Shown here: positions 35,761 to 44,867 of the stretch, piece by piece
How positions within the stretch are numbered: position 1 is the first letter of the stretch
How the letters are laid out: every line of letters starts with the position of its first letter
NCBI GenBank assembly: GCA_038324085.1
Contig: JBBQHP010000005.1
Span: forward strand, 1-64,000
DNA: 64,000 bases
Origin: Ga0077523 sp038324085
GTDB lineage: Bacteria > Pseudomonadota > Gammaproteobacteria > Burkholderiales > Ga0077523
Direction: 5' to 3'
Translations under genes and position numbers: made by a program
Notes under the pieces: model-generated
The model's input: only the letters and a program-made list of their open reading frames with translations
Database searches by the model: none
What the model was told of the DNA's origin: nothing

Positions 35761-37700
35761 GTCAGGAACGTGGCGCCCACCTTCGAGCTCGGCGCGGATA
35801 CCGGGGTCGACGAAGGTGGAGCCCTCATGCTGCCCGGCGTGACGTTGAGCGATCCTGGGGTGAACGACGTTCTCACGCTGACGCTCGACTGGGGCGATGC
35901 GGCCACGGCGACGCGCGTGTTCGATCCGCTGGCCGGACAGACGATCGCGGAGTTCCTCGCGGACATCCGTCACGTGTACCAGGACGACGGCATATACACC
36001 GTCACTGTCACCGCGGACGACGGCGATGGCGGCATCACGATCGACAGTCTCGTGTGCACGGTGAGCAACGTGGCGCCGAACGTATTCGCGGGTCCGGATC
36101 AGACCGCGGCTGCGGGCGACGAGGTCTCCACGCTGCCGCCCGGACCATCCGCGCCGGCGATCGTCGTCAGTGCGCAGGTCGGTGAAAACGTGACGATCGG
36201 CGACGGCATGGCGGACGTGCCCGTCGGCGCTTACTTCACGGATCCAGGCACGCTCGACACCTTCGAAGCGACGATCGACTGGGGCGACGGCAGCGCCGTC
36301 GAGCCGCTGTCGATCGAGCCGGTGCGGGACGGCAACGGCGAGATCATCCACGGCCTGCTCGGCCGCCATGCGTTCCTGCAACCCGGGGCGTTCAACGTCG
36401 TCGTCACCGTGACCGACGACGATGGTGGTGTGGGCACCGATGCTTTCCTGGTCGTGGTCGACAACCCGGCGCCGGAATGGGTGCTCGATGTCGGCGAGAT
36501 CGTTCGAGACGAGGGCGCGAACGTCGAGCTGCTCGGTTCCGGTGTCTATGTGGCATTCAATGACGTCGGCGTGCTCGATACCTTCGAGGCGACGATCGAC
36601 TGGGGCGACGGCACCGGTGTGCAGCCGGCGGGTTTCACGCTCGAAACCGTTACCGACGAGAACGCCCACCCGCGGCAGCTCGGCCGACTGCGCGACTCGC
36701 ACGTCTACGCCGACAACGGTACCTACACCGTCGCACTGAGCGTGAACGACGGAGAGAACACGTCCGACACGAGGTTCACCCTGTCGGTCACGAACGCCGT
36801 ACCCGCGCTCGCCGACCTGGATGCCGCCGGCATCGACGAGGGCAGCGAGTTCACGGTGCGCCTGCAGTTCTCCGACCCCGGCACGCGCGACAGCCACGTT
36901 GCGTCGATCGTATGGAGCGATGCCGCGCCCCCGCCGGCGGCCCTGACACCCGTATCCCAGGCGATGGACGTTGCCGAGACGCCCTTCGGGCCGCCAAGAT
37001 CGCTGGACGGCATGACCGGCACGCTGACCTCGACCCGCATCTTCGCGCAGGACGGCGAATACACCGCCACGGTCACGCTGACCGACGACGATGGCGGCAC
37101 CAGCGTTCGCGAGTACAGCGTGCACGTGGGCAACGTGGCTCCGCTGGTCACAGCCGTGGACGAAGTTCCGGACGTCGACGAGGGGCAGGATTTCCAATTG
37201 AAGCTCGCCGAGTTCGTCGATCCCGGTCGCCTCGACCAGTTCAGCGCGAGCGTCGATTGGGGCGACGGCAACATCACCGTCCTGTAGTCGCTCAACGCGA
37301 TCGACGGTGCGGGTGACGTGATCGCCGGCCATCGCTATGCGGACGACGGCCGGTACGGCGTGACCGTGACGGTGTTCGACGACGCCATGGCAGCCGGCAG
37401 CGACACGCTCGACATCTTCGTCGCGAAGGTTGCGCCGACCATCACCATTTCCGGTGCTGCCGGCGCCGCGGAGGAAACACCTTATCTGGTCGATCTTGGC
37501 GTGGCCAATGCGGGCGCCGATGGGATCCAGGGATGGGAAGTCGACTGGGGTGACGGGACGGTCTCCGTCTACGAGGGCGCCGCTGCGCAGGTGTCGCACA
37601 CCTATGCCCCGGGTCCGGGCAATGCGATCCGCGACATCGTCGCGCGCGCCACCGACGACGAAGGCGTCTGGACCTCCAACACCTTGAGCGTGTCGGTGAG
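35761..37700 (+). repeat. Six tandem PKD-like repeats
   Basis: Each unit begins with a variant of V-x-N-V-A-P (35761, 36061, 36457, 36787, 37126, 37424), continues with a D-E-G segment, has a D-W-G-D-G strand (WSD in unit 4, DWGDA in unit 1) and ends near a Y-T-V-T-V-T-V-type strand. Unit lengths are about 276-396 bp. Units are well diverged from one another at DNA level, so the array is old and not a recent amplification. Confidence 0.75.
37285..37287 (+). other. In-frame amber codon inside the giant protein
   Basis: The frame reads ...GNITVL, TAG, then SLNAIDGAGDV with no shift. It falls inside PKD-like unit 5, between its DWGDG strand and its RYADDGRYGVTVTV strand. A CAG-to-TAG transition would explain it. 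Natural readthrough is possible but not supported by any flanking signal I can see. Confidence 0.85.
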
Positions 37701-39443
37701 CGCGAACCTGTTGCGCGTGGAGAGCGTGACGCCGTCCGAGAGCAGCTTCCACGTGCGCTTCAACCGCGCCTTCGACCCCGGTTTCATCAATCTCTACGAA
37801 GGTCTCGACAGCGACACGGCCAAGACCGGCGTCACCGACTTGCGCGTCGTGGTGGGCAACAGCACGGTAGCGTTGCGTGGCTCGCTACTGATGGATGCCG
37901 ACAAGCAGGGATTCACGTTCGTGCGCACCGGCGCGGCTCTCGTGCCGGGTAGCTACACCATCACGCTCGCAAGCCGCGCGAACGGCTGGGTCGACCTGCT
38001 GGGCCGCCCGATGGACGGCGATGGCGACGGCAATGCCGGTGGCGATGCGGTGCTGCACTTCATGGGCCCGGTCGCCGGACCGGTACTGTCACTGCCGGAC
38101 TTCGTTCGCGGGCCGGGGCAGGACGTGGTGCTGCCCAACAACAACGCGTCCGGCGTCAACCTGCCGATGTCGGTTGCCGGCGCGGCGGGACTGACGTCGC
38201 TGGTGTTCCGCATCGACTACGACCCGGCGCTGCTGGATATCGCCGCAGTGGATCTGGCGTGCGGCCTGCAAGGCAGTGTACGTACGAGCGGGGATGCCGA
38301 TTCGCTCGAGGTCAGTGTCACGCTCGACGCCGCATTGCCGGCGACGCCGGGTACCCTGGTGCTGCTCGATCTCGTGGCCTCGGTACCTGCCACCGCACCG
38401 TACGGCCAGGCGCAACGCATCGATCTGACGGTGCTCGAATCCGACGTCGGGCTGATCGCCGACGATGCCCTGCAGATTGCGGCCTACCTGGCGGACTCGA
38501 CGGGCAATGCCGCCTACACCACCGACGACGTGGCCACGCTGCAACGCGTGACCACGGGGCTGGCGACGGGATTCGGCGCCTACCCGGTGTTCGATCCCCT
38601 GATCATCGGCGACATCGCCGGCCCGGGACTGAACCTGTTCGACGTCATCCGTCTGAATGCGCTCGTCGCAAGTGCCGCCGGTATTCCCGAGATTCCCGCC
38701 ATACCTGACGGCAGCGCACCGCTTACGTTCGCCGGGCCCGATCCCCTGGTCTCCATCACCGCCAATCCGCGCGGCAGACCGGGGACCACCGTGACCGTAC
38801 CGGTGTCGCTCGATACCGCCGAAGGACTCGACTCGGTGCTGCTGAAGGTCGCGTATGACGCCTCCGCGCTGGAGGTGGTCGAAGTGCGGCGCGGATCCCT
38901 CAGTGGTGACTTCCAATGGTTCGTCCGCAAGGATGCACCCGGGCTCCTGACCATCGACATGGCGCGTCTCGAGCCCCTCGTGGGCGGGACCGGGACCCTG
39001 CTGGAGATCGACTTCCGCATCCGGCAAAGCGCGCCGGCGGGGCAGACTGCCGTGGATCTGCAGTTCGTCAGCCTCAACGACACGCGCCTCACCCTCAATC
39101 CGGCACCGAACCCGGGTGTCGATCCTACGGACGGCACGATCACGGTCGTGCGCCCAGCGTCAGCGCCCGCGCGGGTCGACTGGTCCGGCAGATTTGCCGA
39201 GGTGAAGCCATTGACCGGCGTCAGGTCCAGCGAATCCAGGGACGACGACTGGATGACCTCGGCGTGGGCGCGCGATCTCACCGATCGCCTGGCGCCTGCC
39301 GCTTCGGGATCGAGCGCCGAGGCACCGCGATCGCGGAGCGCATCGCCGGGTCGGGAATTGCTGCGGGCGATCTCGAGGGTGTTCTCGCGCTGAGCGTGGT
39401 CCGTGGCGGCGACGCAGGGTCCGGCGGGGCGGAGCCTCCGGTG

Positions 39444-39479
39444 GCGGCGCCCATTCGACCCCGTTAGGGTCGGCGCCGC
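39444..39479 (+). terminator. Hairpin after the giant-protein frame
   Basis: GCGGCGCC (39444-39451) pairs with GGCGCCGC (39472-39479), enclosing a second stem GACCC/GGGTC (39457-39461 with 39467-39471) and a five-base loop. GTTTC follows, which is a weak T-run. It lies between the stop at 39393 and the sigma-factor gene, where a terminator is expected. Confidence 0.5.
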
Positions 39480-39539
39480 GTTTCATTCCGGAATGGAGAA
39501 TCGCCATGGCTGCCGTGGCGGTCCGCTAAACTCCCGGCC

Positions 39540-40118
39540 ATGACGGACGGGGCTCCGAGCGATGAAACGCTGATGTTGCGCTATCGCGACGCCGGCGATG
39601 CCGGCGCGTTCGCCGAACTCTATGAACGCCATCGCGGCGGGCTATACCGGTTCTGTCTGCGCATGTGCCGCGACACGGGTCGCGCGGAGGAGATCTTTCA
39701 GGATGCCTGGATGAATCTGATCAATGCGCGCGACCGCTACCGGGTCGAGGCACGCTTCAAGACCTATCTGTACCAGATCGCGCACAACCGCGTCATCGAT
39801 GTCCTGCGCAGGGACGGGAGCGGGACGGTATCGCTCGATGACGAGGCGGGTGCCGCCATCTCGGCGTCGCTCGAGGCACCGGTGCAGGATCAGCCCGAGA
39901 TCGTGATGGGCCGCAAGCAGCGGGTCGAACGAGTGGCCGAGGTGATCGACCGCCTGCCTGCCGCCCAGCGCGAAGCGTTCCTCCTGCACGAGGAGGGCGA
40001 GCTGACGCTCAAGGAAATCGCTACCCTGACCGGCGTGGGTCGCGAAACCGTCAAGAGCCGTTTGCGCTACGCATTGGTGCGGTTGCGCGACGAACTCGTC
40101 GGAGAGCGGCAAACGTGA
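39540..40118 (+). CDS. ECF-type RNA polymerase sigma factor
   Basis: A 192-residue sigma-70-family protein with region 2 (FAELYERHRGGLYRFCLRMC, EEIFQDAWMNLI, then FKTYLYQIAHNRVIDVLRR) and region 4 (LPAAQREAFLLHEEGELTLK, then VGRETVKSRLRYALVRLRDE). Regions 1 and 3 are absent, so it is of the extracytoplasmic-function class. Its stop overlaps the next gene's start (GTGA), the usual coupling of a sigma factor with its anti-sigma factor. Targets are unknown; the adjacent exoprotein/secretion locus is an obvious candidate. Confidence 0.88.
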   Translation: MTDGAPSDETLMLRYRDAGDAGAFAELYERHRGGLYRFCLRMCRDTGRAEEIFQDAWMNLINARDRYRVEARFKTYLYQIAHNRVIDVLRRDGSGTVSLDDEAGAAISASLEAPVQDQPEIVMGRKQRVERVAEVIDRLPAAQREAFLLHEEGELTLKEIATLTGVGRETVKSRLRYALVRLRDELVGERQT

Positions 40119-41059
40119 GCGAGCAGACGGATCGCGAAATCGAGGCATTGCTGGCGCAGACGCGCTCGGCGCGCGCTCGCCTGCGCTCGGAAGCAGCGCA
40201 CGAGCTGCCGCCGAAACATCTCGATGACACCATTCTCGCTGCATCGAGGCGAGCGGTTTCAGCCCGGCCCGTCCCGGCGCGCAAAGCCGGTGTTCGCGGC
40301 TGGCAGGTACCGCTCGCCGCCGCGGCCGTCATTGTCTTGGCGACGAGCGTATCGCTGCTGATGGTGCGAGAGGGGGAGCACGAGCGAGTGCTCGCACCGC
40401 CTCCCGTACCGGCCGACGCGAGCCCGCCGGCGACAGGGCAGGCAGCAGCCCCCGATACTGCCCGGAGCGGAGAGGCGGTCAACGCCCTGCGCGACGAGAT
40501 GCGCAAGGAAACGCCGCGGGCGCTGCCGCAGGAGGACCGGGAGAAAAAGTCCGTCGGACAGGTGGTCGGACCCTTTCCGCAAGCGAGCCAGGTGCCCCGG
40601 TCGGCCGGCCGCAACGATGCCGAGACAGGCACGACGGCGCATGACCAGGCGCCCGCGCCGGCTGCGGCCGAAGCCGAGAGGGCAGCGGCGCGGCCGGCTG
40701 ATGAAGGCAGCACGGTGGATTCCCGCATCAAGACCGAACGGGCACCCGGAAGTGCCGCGGCGGTACCGCCTCAGCCGACCCCGTCCGCGTCCGGCCCGGC
40801 CGGCCGCCTGTCCGGGGCAGGCAACTTCAACCAGCGCAAACCGCTGCCCAGGGAAGGCGCGAAGGCGGAGCTGGAGCAGGACCCGGCGTCACGGCTGGAC
40901 CTGATTCGCAAGCGCTGGGAAGCCGGTGACCGGATCGGTGCCGCGGCAGCGCTGGCCGAGTTCCTCGAGGCCCATCCGGACTACGAACTCCCGCCCGGAT
41001 ACCCCGTCCCGCGTCCGCTGCTCGCGCCCGCTAAAGAAAGCGGGCCCGTCAACCGTTAA
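40115..41059 (+). CDS. Putative transmembrane anti-sigma factor
   Basis: A 314-residue protein with a single membrane segment at about residues 65-82 (VPLAAAAVIVLATSVSLLMV). The ~60-residue N-terminal part is cytoplasmic and lacks the H-x3-C-x2-C zinc motif of ZAS anti-sigma factors. The periplasmic part is long, low in complexity and rich in Ala, Pro, Glu and Arg, and ends in a helical segment (LIRKRWEAGDRIGAAAALAE) seen in other proteins of this type. GTG 40115 overlaps the sigma-factor stop. The anti-sigma role is inferred from position and topology only. Confidence 0.65.
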   Translation: MSEQTDREIEALLAQTRSARARLRSEAAHELPPKHLDDTILAASRRAVSARPVPARKAGVRGWQVPLAAAAVIVLATSVSLLMVREGEHERVLAPPPVPADASPPATGQAAAPDTARSGEAVNALRDEMRKETPRALPQEDREKKSVGQVVGPFPQASQVPRSAGRNDAETGTTAHDQAPAPAAAEAERAAARPADEGSTVDSRIKTERAPGSAAAVPPQPTPSASGPAGRLSGAGNFNQRKPLPREGAKAELEQDPASRLDLIRKRWEAGDRIGAAAALAEFLEAHPDYELPPGYPVPRPLLAPAKESGPVNR

Positions 41060-41123
41060 ACAGGACACCACCCGGCGGGACCCGCCATCCGGGGCCGCGG
41101 GATCAAAGGATCTCCCTGTTTAA

Positions 41124-43127
41124 ATGGAAAAATCAGCCTTCGATGAACTGAAGACGACGGGCAAGCTGCCGTCACCGTCGGGCGTGGCGCTTCAGATCAT
41201 CGATCTGACGCGAAAGGACGACGTCTCCGTTGCGGAACTGGCGCACGTGGTCCAGGCCGACCCCGCGCTATCGGGGCGATTGATCAAGTTCGCGAATTCC
41301 GCGATGGCGGGCCCGAGGCGCCCGATCGTTGCGGTGTCCGATGCCATCCGGTTGCTCGGAATCGGGACCGTCCGCCAGCTCGCGCTGGGTTTTTCCATCC
41401 TGGGGCACCACCGCGCCGGGACCTGCAAGTCGTTCGACTACCACGCCTTCTGGTCGCGATCGCTGGCGTCCGCCATCACGGCGAACGCCCTGTGCCTGCG
41501 CACGCGTACGGCTGCGGCGGACGAGGCCTTCACTTGCGGCTTGCTGGCCCGCATCGGCTCGCTGGCCTTGGCAACGCTGCATCCGGACGGCTTCGCCGAG
41601 CTGCTGGATCGACAGGGCGAGCCCGGTGGCACGGCCATCGTCCCACTGGAGCGGGAGATGTTCCGAACCGACCACAATGAACTCTGCGCTGCGCTGCTCG
41701 AGGAGTGGATGCTGCCGCGCATCTTCGTGAGCACCGTGTTTCATCAGGAAGATCCGGCCCAGGGCAACTGGCCCGACGGATCTCGCGAACTGACCCTGTG
41801 CAACATCCTGCATCTGTCGGTGCGCCTGGGCGACTACTGCGTTGCCAATGACGCCGTCCGTGCGACGATGGCGGCCGATCTCATTTTCGATGCCGCCCGG
41901 GTGGGCATCGATTCCGACTCGCTGGCGCTGGTGACCGATCAGGTGGTCGTCGAGTGGCGCGAATGGGGTCGCATCCTCGAAGTGAAGACCGCGGACCTGC
42001 CGCCCTTCTCGAGTCTGGCCAAGGCGGCTGCGCAGGCGAAGGCGGCGGGTGTCGCACTGGCACCGCCGGTGCCGGATGCCAAGGCGGACGACGGCGCCGC
42101 CGCCATCGAGAACAAGCTCGGCTTGCGCGCGCGGCTCGAGCCGCTACGCATCCTGGTGGTCGACGACGATCCTGCGATCCTCGCGCTGCTGCAGCACCTG
42201 CTTGCCCAGGACGGCCACACAGTCGTCGCTGCGCGGAATGGGCGCGAGGCGCTGCGACAGGCCATGGTGGACCGCCCGCAGATGATCGTCTGCGACTGGA
42301 TGATGCCGGAGATGGATGGCCTGTCTCTGTGCCGCGCGCTGCGCGACTCGGAGGAGGGACGGCAGATCTATTTCCTGCTGCTCACCGGACTCGAACGCGA
42401 AGACAATCTGATCGAGGCGTTCGAGGCCGGCGTGGACGACTTCGTCACCAAGCCGTTTGCGCCGAAGGTGCTGATGGCGCGGTTGCGTGCCGGCCATCGC
42501 GTCATCCGCCTGCAGGAAGAGGCGGTGCGCGACAGCCAGAGTCTGCGTCGATTCGCCACTGAACTCGCCGTCGCGAATCGACGGCTGCGGCAAGCCGCGC
42601 TGACGGACCCGTTGACGGGGTTGCCGAATCGGCGCTACGCGATGGAGCGACTCGAACAGGAATGGACGGCATCGAATCGCAATCAGCGCTCGCTGGTGCT
42701 GATGATGGTGGACGTGGACCGCTTCAAGGTCGTGAACGACACCTACGGCCATGACGTGGGCGATCAGCTGCTGCGACACATTGCGTTGTCGCTGCGCAAG
42801 GCCGCCCGCGGGGAGGACGTGATCTGTCGTCTCGGGGGCGAAGAATTCCTGGTGATCTGCCCGGATACCGCCATGTTGGCCGCCATGCGACTGGCCGAGC
42901 GGTTGCGGCTGGCCGTGGGCGGTTCCCCCGCGGTCCTCGGCGCGATCCACTACCCGGTCAAGATCTCGATCGGCGTCGCGGAGCGCGAACCGGCGATGGT
43001 CAAGTTCGACGAGTTGCTGAAGGCCGCCGATCAGGTTCTCTATCACGCGAAGCACCGGGGCGGTGATCAGGTGCAGTCGGCAAGCCCGCCTGGGCGCAGT
43101 TCGGCGGGCGGGCCGGCCACCAAGTAG
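41124..43127 (+). CDS. HDOD - response receiver - GGDEF diguanylate cyclase
   Basis: A 667-residue cytoplasmic signalling protein with no membrane segment. Residues 1-~280 are an HDOD domain (LPSPSGVALQIIDLTRKDD, then ADPALSGRLIKFANSA). About 336-455 form a receiver domain with RILVVDDDPAI, the phospho-acceptor Asp in MIVCDWMMPEMDG and Lys in FVTKPFAP. About 490-660 form a GGDEF domain (LTDPLTGLPNRRYA, signature GGEEF), with an RGED inhibitory I-site five residues before it, so c-di-GMP synthesis under product inhibition is expected. HDOD before REC-GGDEF is an uncommon order. No kinase gene is adjacent. Confidence 0.88.
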   Translation: MEKSAFDELKTTGKLPSPSGVALQIIDLTRKDDVSVAELAHVVQADPALSGRLIKFANSAMAGPRRPIVAVSDAIRLLGIGTVRQLALGFSILGHHRAGTCKSFDYHAFWSRSLASAITANALCLRTRTAAADEAFTCGLLARIGSLALATLHPDGFAELLDRQGEPGGTAIVPLEREMFRTDHNELCAALLEEWMLPRIFVSTVFHQEDPAQGNWPDGSRELTLCNILHLSVRLGDYCVANDAVRATMAADLIFDAARVGIDSDSLALVTDQVVVEWREWGRILEVKTADLPPFSSLAKAAAQAKAAGVALAPPVPDAKADDGAAAIENKLGLRARLEPLRILVVDDDPAILALLQHLLAQDGHTVVAARNGREALRQAMVDRPQMIVCDWMMPEMDGLSLCRALRDSEEGRQIYFLLLTGLEREDNLIEAFEAGVDDFVTKPFAPKVLMARLRAGHRVIRLQEEAVRDSQSLRRFATELAVANRRLRQAALTDPLTGLPNRRYAMERLEQEWTASNRNQRSLVLMMVDVDRFKVVNDTYGHDVGDQLLRHIALSLRKAARGEDVICRLGGEEFLVICPDTAMLAAMRLAERLRLAVGGSPAVLGAIHYPVKISIGVAEREPAMVKFDELLKAADQVLYHAKHRGGDQVQSASPPGRSSAGGPATK

Positions 43128-43154
43128 CGCAGCGACCAGCCGCGCAGGATAAAA

Positions 43155-43181
43155 AAAAGCCCCGGCGATGCCGGGGCTTTT
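43155..43181. terminator. Bidirectional intrinsic terminator
   Basis: A perfect 12-bp stem (AAAAGCCCCGGC / GCCGGGGCTTTT) with loop GAT. Four extra A residues precede it, giving eight U on the minus-strand transcript, so it is a strong terminator for the phasin gene and a weaker one for the diguanylate cyclase gene. Confidence 0.9.
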
Positions 43182-43208
43182 CTGGTTCCGCGGTGTTGAT
43201 TGCGGAAC

Positions 43209-43727
43209 TCAGGCTGTCTTCTTGCGGGATGTCGGCGCCACGCTGTTTTCCACGAGGGTGCCGAAACCCTGGAAAGACCTGGCGAACGATTCGTACGCCT
43301 GATTGGCCGTGCCGAGCGCTTGCTTGAAAGCTGCGACGGCCATTTCGGAGCCGGCCGGAGCACTCTTGATCATGGTGTCGAGTGCGACTACCGCCTGCTT
43401 GTTCAGATCAGCGACCTGCGCCTCTACCAGTTTGCCGAGCTCGGCCTGGGTGGCCGAGAAGGTCTCGTAGACCTCGCGTGCATACGCGGTGGCCTTGTCG
43501 ACATTCGGCTGGAACATCTTGGCGGAGAGCGCCTGAAGTTCGGATGGTTCCTTGACGGCGGCAACGGCCTTCACTTGCTTCACGCCGTCTTCGAAACCGG
43601 CCTTGACGGTGCGGACCTGCAGTTCCGTGAAGCGCTCGGCGCCCTGGGCGGCCACCGTGGCAGCACGGATGACGGATTCGAGCTGGTTCTTTGCGACGGC
43701 ATTCAGATCCTGGGAAATCGGTGTCAT
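43209..43727 (-). CDS. Phasin family protein
   Basis: A 172-residue amphipathic helical protein of the phasin family (granule-associated PhaP type). These coat polyhydroxyalkanoate granules in the cytoplasm. Family-like segments are NAVAKNQLESVIRAATVAAQ and EVYETFSATQAELGKLVEAQ, with a Lys-rich end (SRKKTA). No signal peptide or cysteine. Start ATG 43727 is preceded by AGGAGC; an upstream in-frame codon would add a basic leader not found in phasins. Single gene with its own terminator at 43155-43181. Confidence 0.85.
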   Translation of the reverse strand: MTPISQDLNAVAKNQLESVIRAATVAAQGAERFTELQVRTVKAGFEDGVKQVKAVAAVKEPSELQALSAKMFQPNVDKATAYAREVYETFSATQAELGKLVEAQVADLNKQAVVALDTMIKSAPAGSEMAVAAFKQALGTANQAYESFARSFQGFGTLVENSVAPTSRKKTA

Positions 43728-43939
43728 GGCAACTGCTCCTGTGCGTTGATAATTCGTGGGAACGCCGATGCTGGCGGGCGCCCGGGGACAGCGCCAAAGA
43801 GGAATGTTGCGCTGCACAAAAAGAATTATAGAGAACGAGAACTCGCTGTCAAGGTGTTTTATTGCATTGCAGCAATCGTGCGGTCCGCATCAGGACGTCG
43901 TCCTGCAGGGCCGGCTCGGCGGTGGCCGGGGCAGCGCGA

Positions 43940-44845
43940 TCACAGGGCCGGGCCAGGCGTGGCCGGCCGGGCTCGAGCCAGCGGTATCCGTTCACGCTGC
44001 CACCGGGCGATCGCCCAGACCAGGAGGTCGTTCCCGGTACCGACGATCAGTTCGGCAGGCGGGGGATGGCCGAGAAAGGTGAGTGCCTGCCCCAGCAACT
44101 CGACTGACCGGGTGTCGCGTACGGGGGTCGCGAGAGTCTGCTTCGAGAGCTTTTCACCGCGGGCATCGATGGCGACCGGAAGGTGCAGGTAGGCGGGAGT
44201 CGGCAGGTCCAGCAGGCGCTGCAGCCAGATCTGGCGCGGCGTGGAGTCGAGGAGATCGGCTCCGCGGACCACGTGGGTAAAGCGGGAGTGCGCATCGTCG
44301 ATCACGCAAGCGAGGTGGTAGCCGTACACCTGATCGGCCCGTTGCAGTACGAAATCGCCGCCGGCGGTATCGAGATCCTGTCCCGTCGCGCCCTGGAGCA
44401 GGTCGTCGAAACGGACGCGAGCGCCGCGCACGTCGAGGCGCCAGGCCGAGCCGGTGGCTGGCACCTCGGAGCGGTCGCGGCAGGTCCCGGGGTAGCGCGG
44501 CCCGTCGATGCCGATCAGACCCGCGGTCGCGATCTGCTTGCGGCTGCAGTCGCACCGGTAGACGTGAGCGCTTTTCCGTAACCGGACCAGTGCGTCAGCG
44601 TAGTCGGCGCTTCGCTCGCTCTGGAACACGAGCGGACCGTCCCAGGTCAACCCGAGCCGCTCGAGTTCGACGAGGATTTCATCAGCCGCTCCAGCCATGA
44701 TCCGTGGCGGGTCGAGATCATCGATGCGGAGGTGCCATTCGCCGTGGTGCGCCCTGGCGTCCAGCCAACTGCCGAGCGCAGCCACGACCGAGCCGAAATG
44801 CAGCGGCCCTGAAGGCGTCGGCGCGAACCGCCCGCGATAGGCCAT
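43940..44845 (-). CDS. gluQ: Glutamyl-Q tRNA(Asp) synthetase
   Basis: A 301-residue truncated GluRS-like enzyme that attaches glutamate to the queuosine base of tRNA(Asp). The HIGH-equivalent reads APTPSGPLHFGS at the N-terminus and the KMSKS-equivalent is EKLSKQ. A zinc-type Cys set starts at YRCDCSRKQ. The anticodon-binding half of GluRS is missing, as in all GluQRS. Start ATG 44845 puts the Rossmann strand right after Met; the longer in-frame leader is Cys/Arg-rich shadow sequence. It follows the DUF2069 gene by 22 bp and is probably last in the wrbA operon. Confidence 0.9.
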   Translation of the reverse strand: MAYRGRFAPTPSGPLHFGSVVAALGSWLDARAHHGEWHLRIDDLDPPRIMAGAADEILVELERLGLTWDGPLVFQSERSADYADALVRLRKSAHVYRCDCSRKQIATAGLIGIDGPRYPGTCRDRSEVPATGSAWRLDVRGARVRFDDLLQGATGQDLDTAGGDFVLQRADQVYGYHLACVIDDAHSRFTHVVRGADLLDSTPRQIWLQRLLDLPTPAYLHLPVAIDARGEKLSKQTLATPVRDTRSVELLGQALTFLGHPPPAELIVGTGNDLLVWAIARWQRERIPLARARPATPGPAL

Positions 44846-44867
44846 GGCCGCGGCGGCCCGGACGCAG

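Larger units (their letters stand above)
34075..39393 (+). pseudogene. Giant multidomain surface-type protein, 5'-truncated and split by an in-frame TAG
   Basis: One frame spans ~1772 codons, interrupted only by TAG at 37285. Domains in order: the C-terminal end of a LamG/ConA-like domain (FRGVVDEVRLWNVARTQ) right at the beginning, an SdrD-B-like domain (YGVKFNDLNRDGVRQAGEPG, 34555-34740), a domain with an 'INGLLTSGG' segment, six PKD-like repeats (35761-37700), an Ig-like segment, then cohesin-like (38085-38450), dockerin-like (38490-38680) and a second cohesin-like domain (38745-39110), and a polar tail. There is no signal peptide, no Shine-Dalgarno sequence at the first GTG, and only half a LamG domain, so the 5' part is lost. 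A short product from either half is conceivable but the gene as built is broken. Probably the substrate of the neighbouring SecA/M50/HlyD genes. Confidence 0.7.

Noticed and set aside
37285..37287. TAG read as a sense codon (amber recoding) in this organism
   Set aside because: Other full-length genes here end in TAG (for example rppH and the CBS gene), and no recoding stem-loop is visible. A point mutation is simpler.
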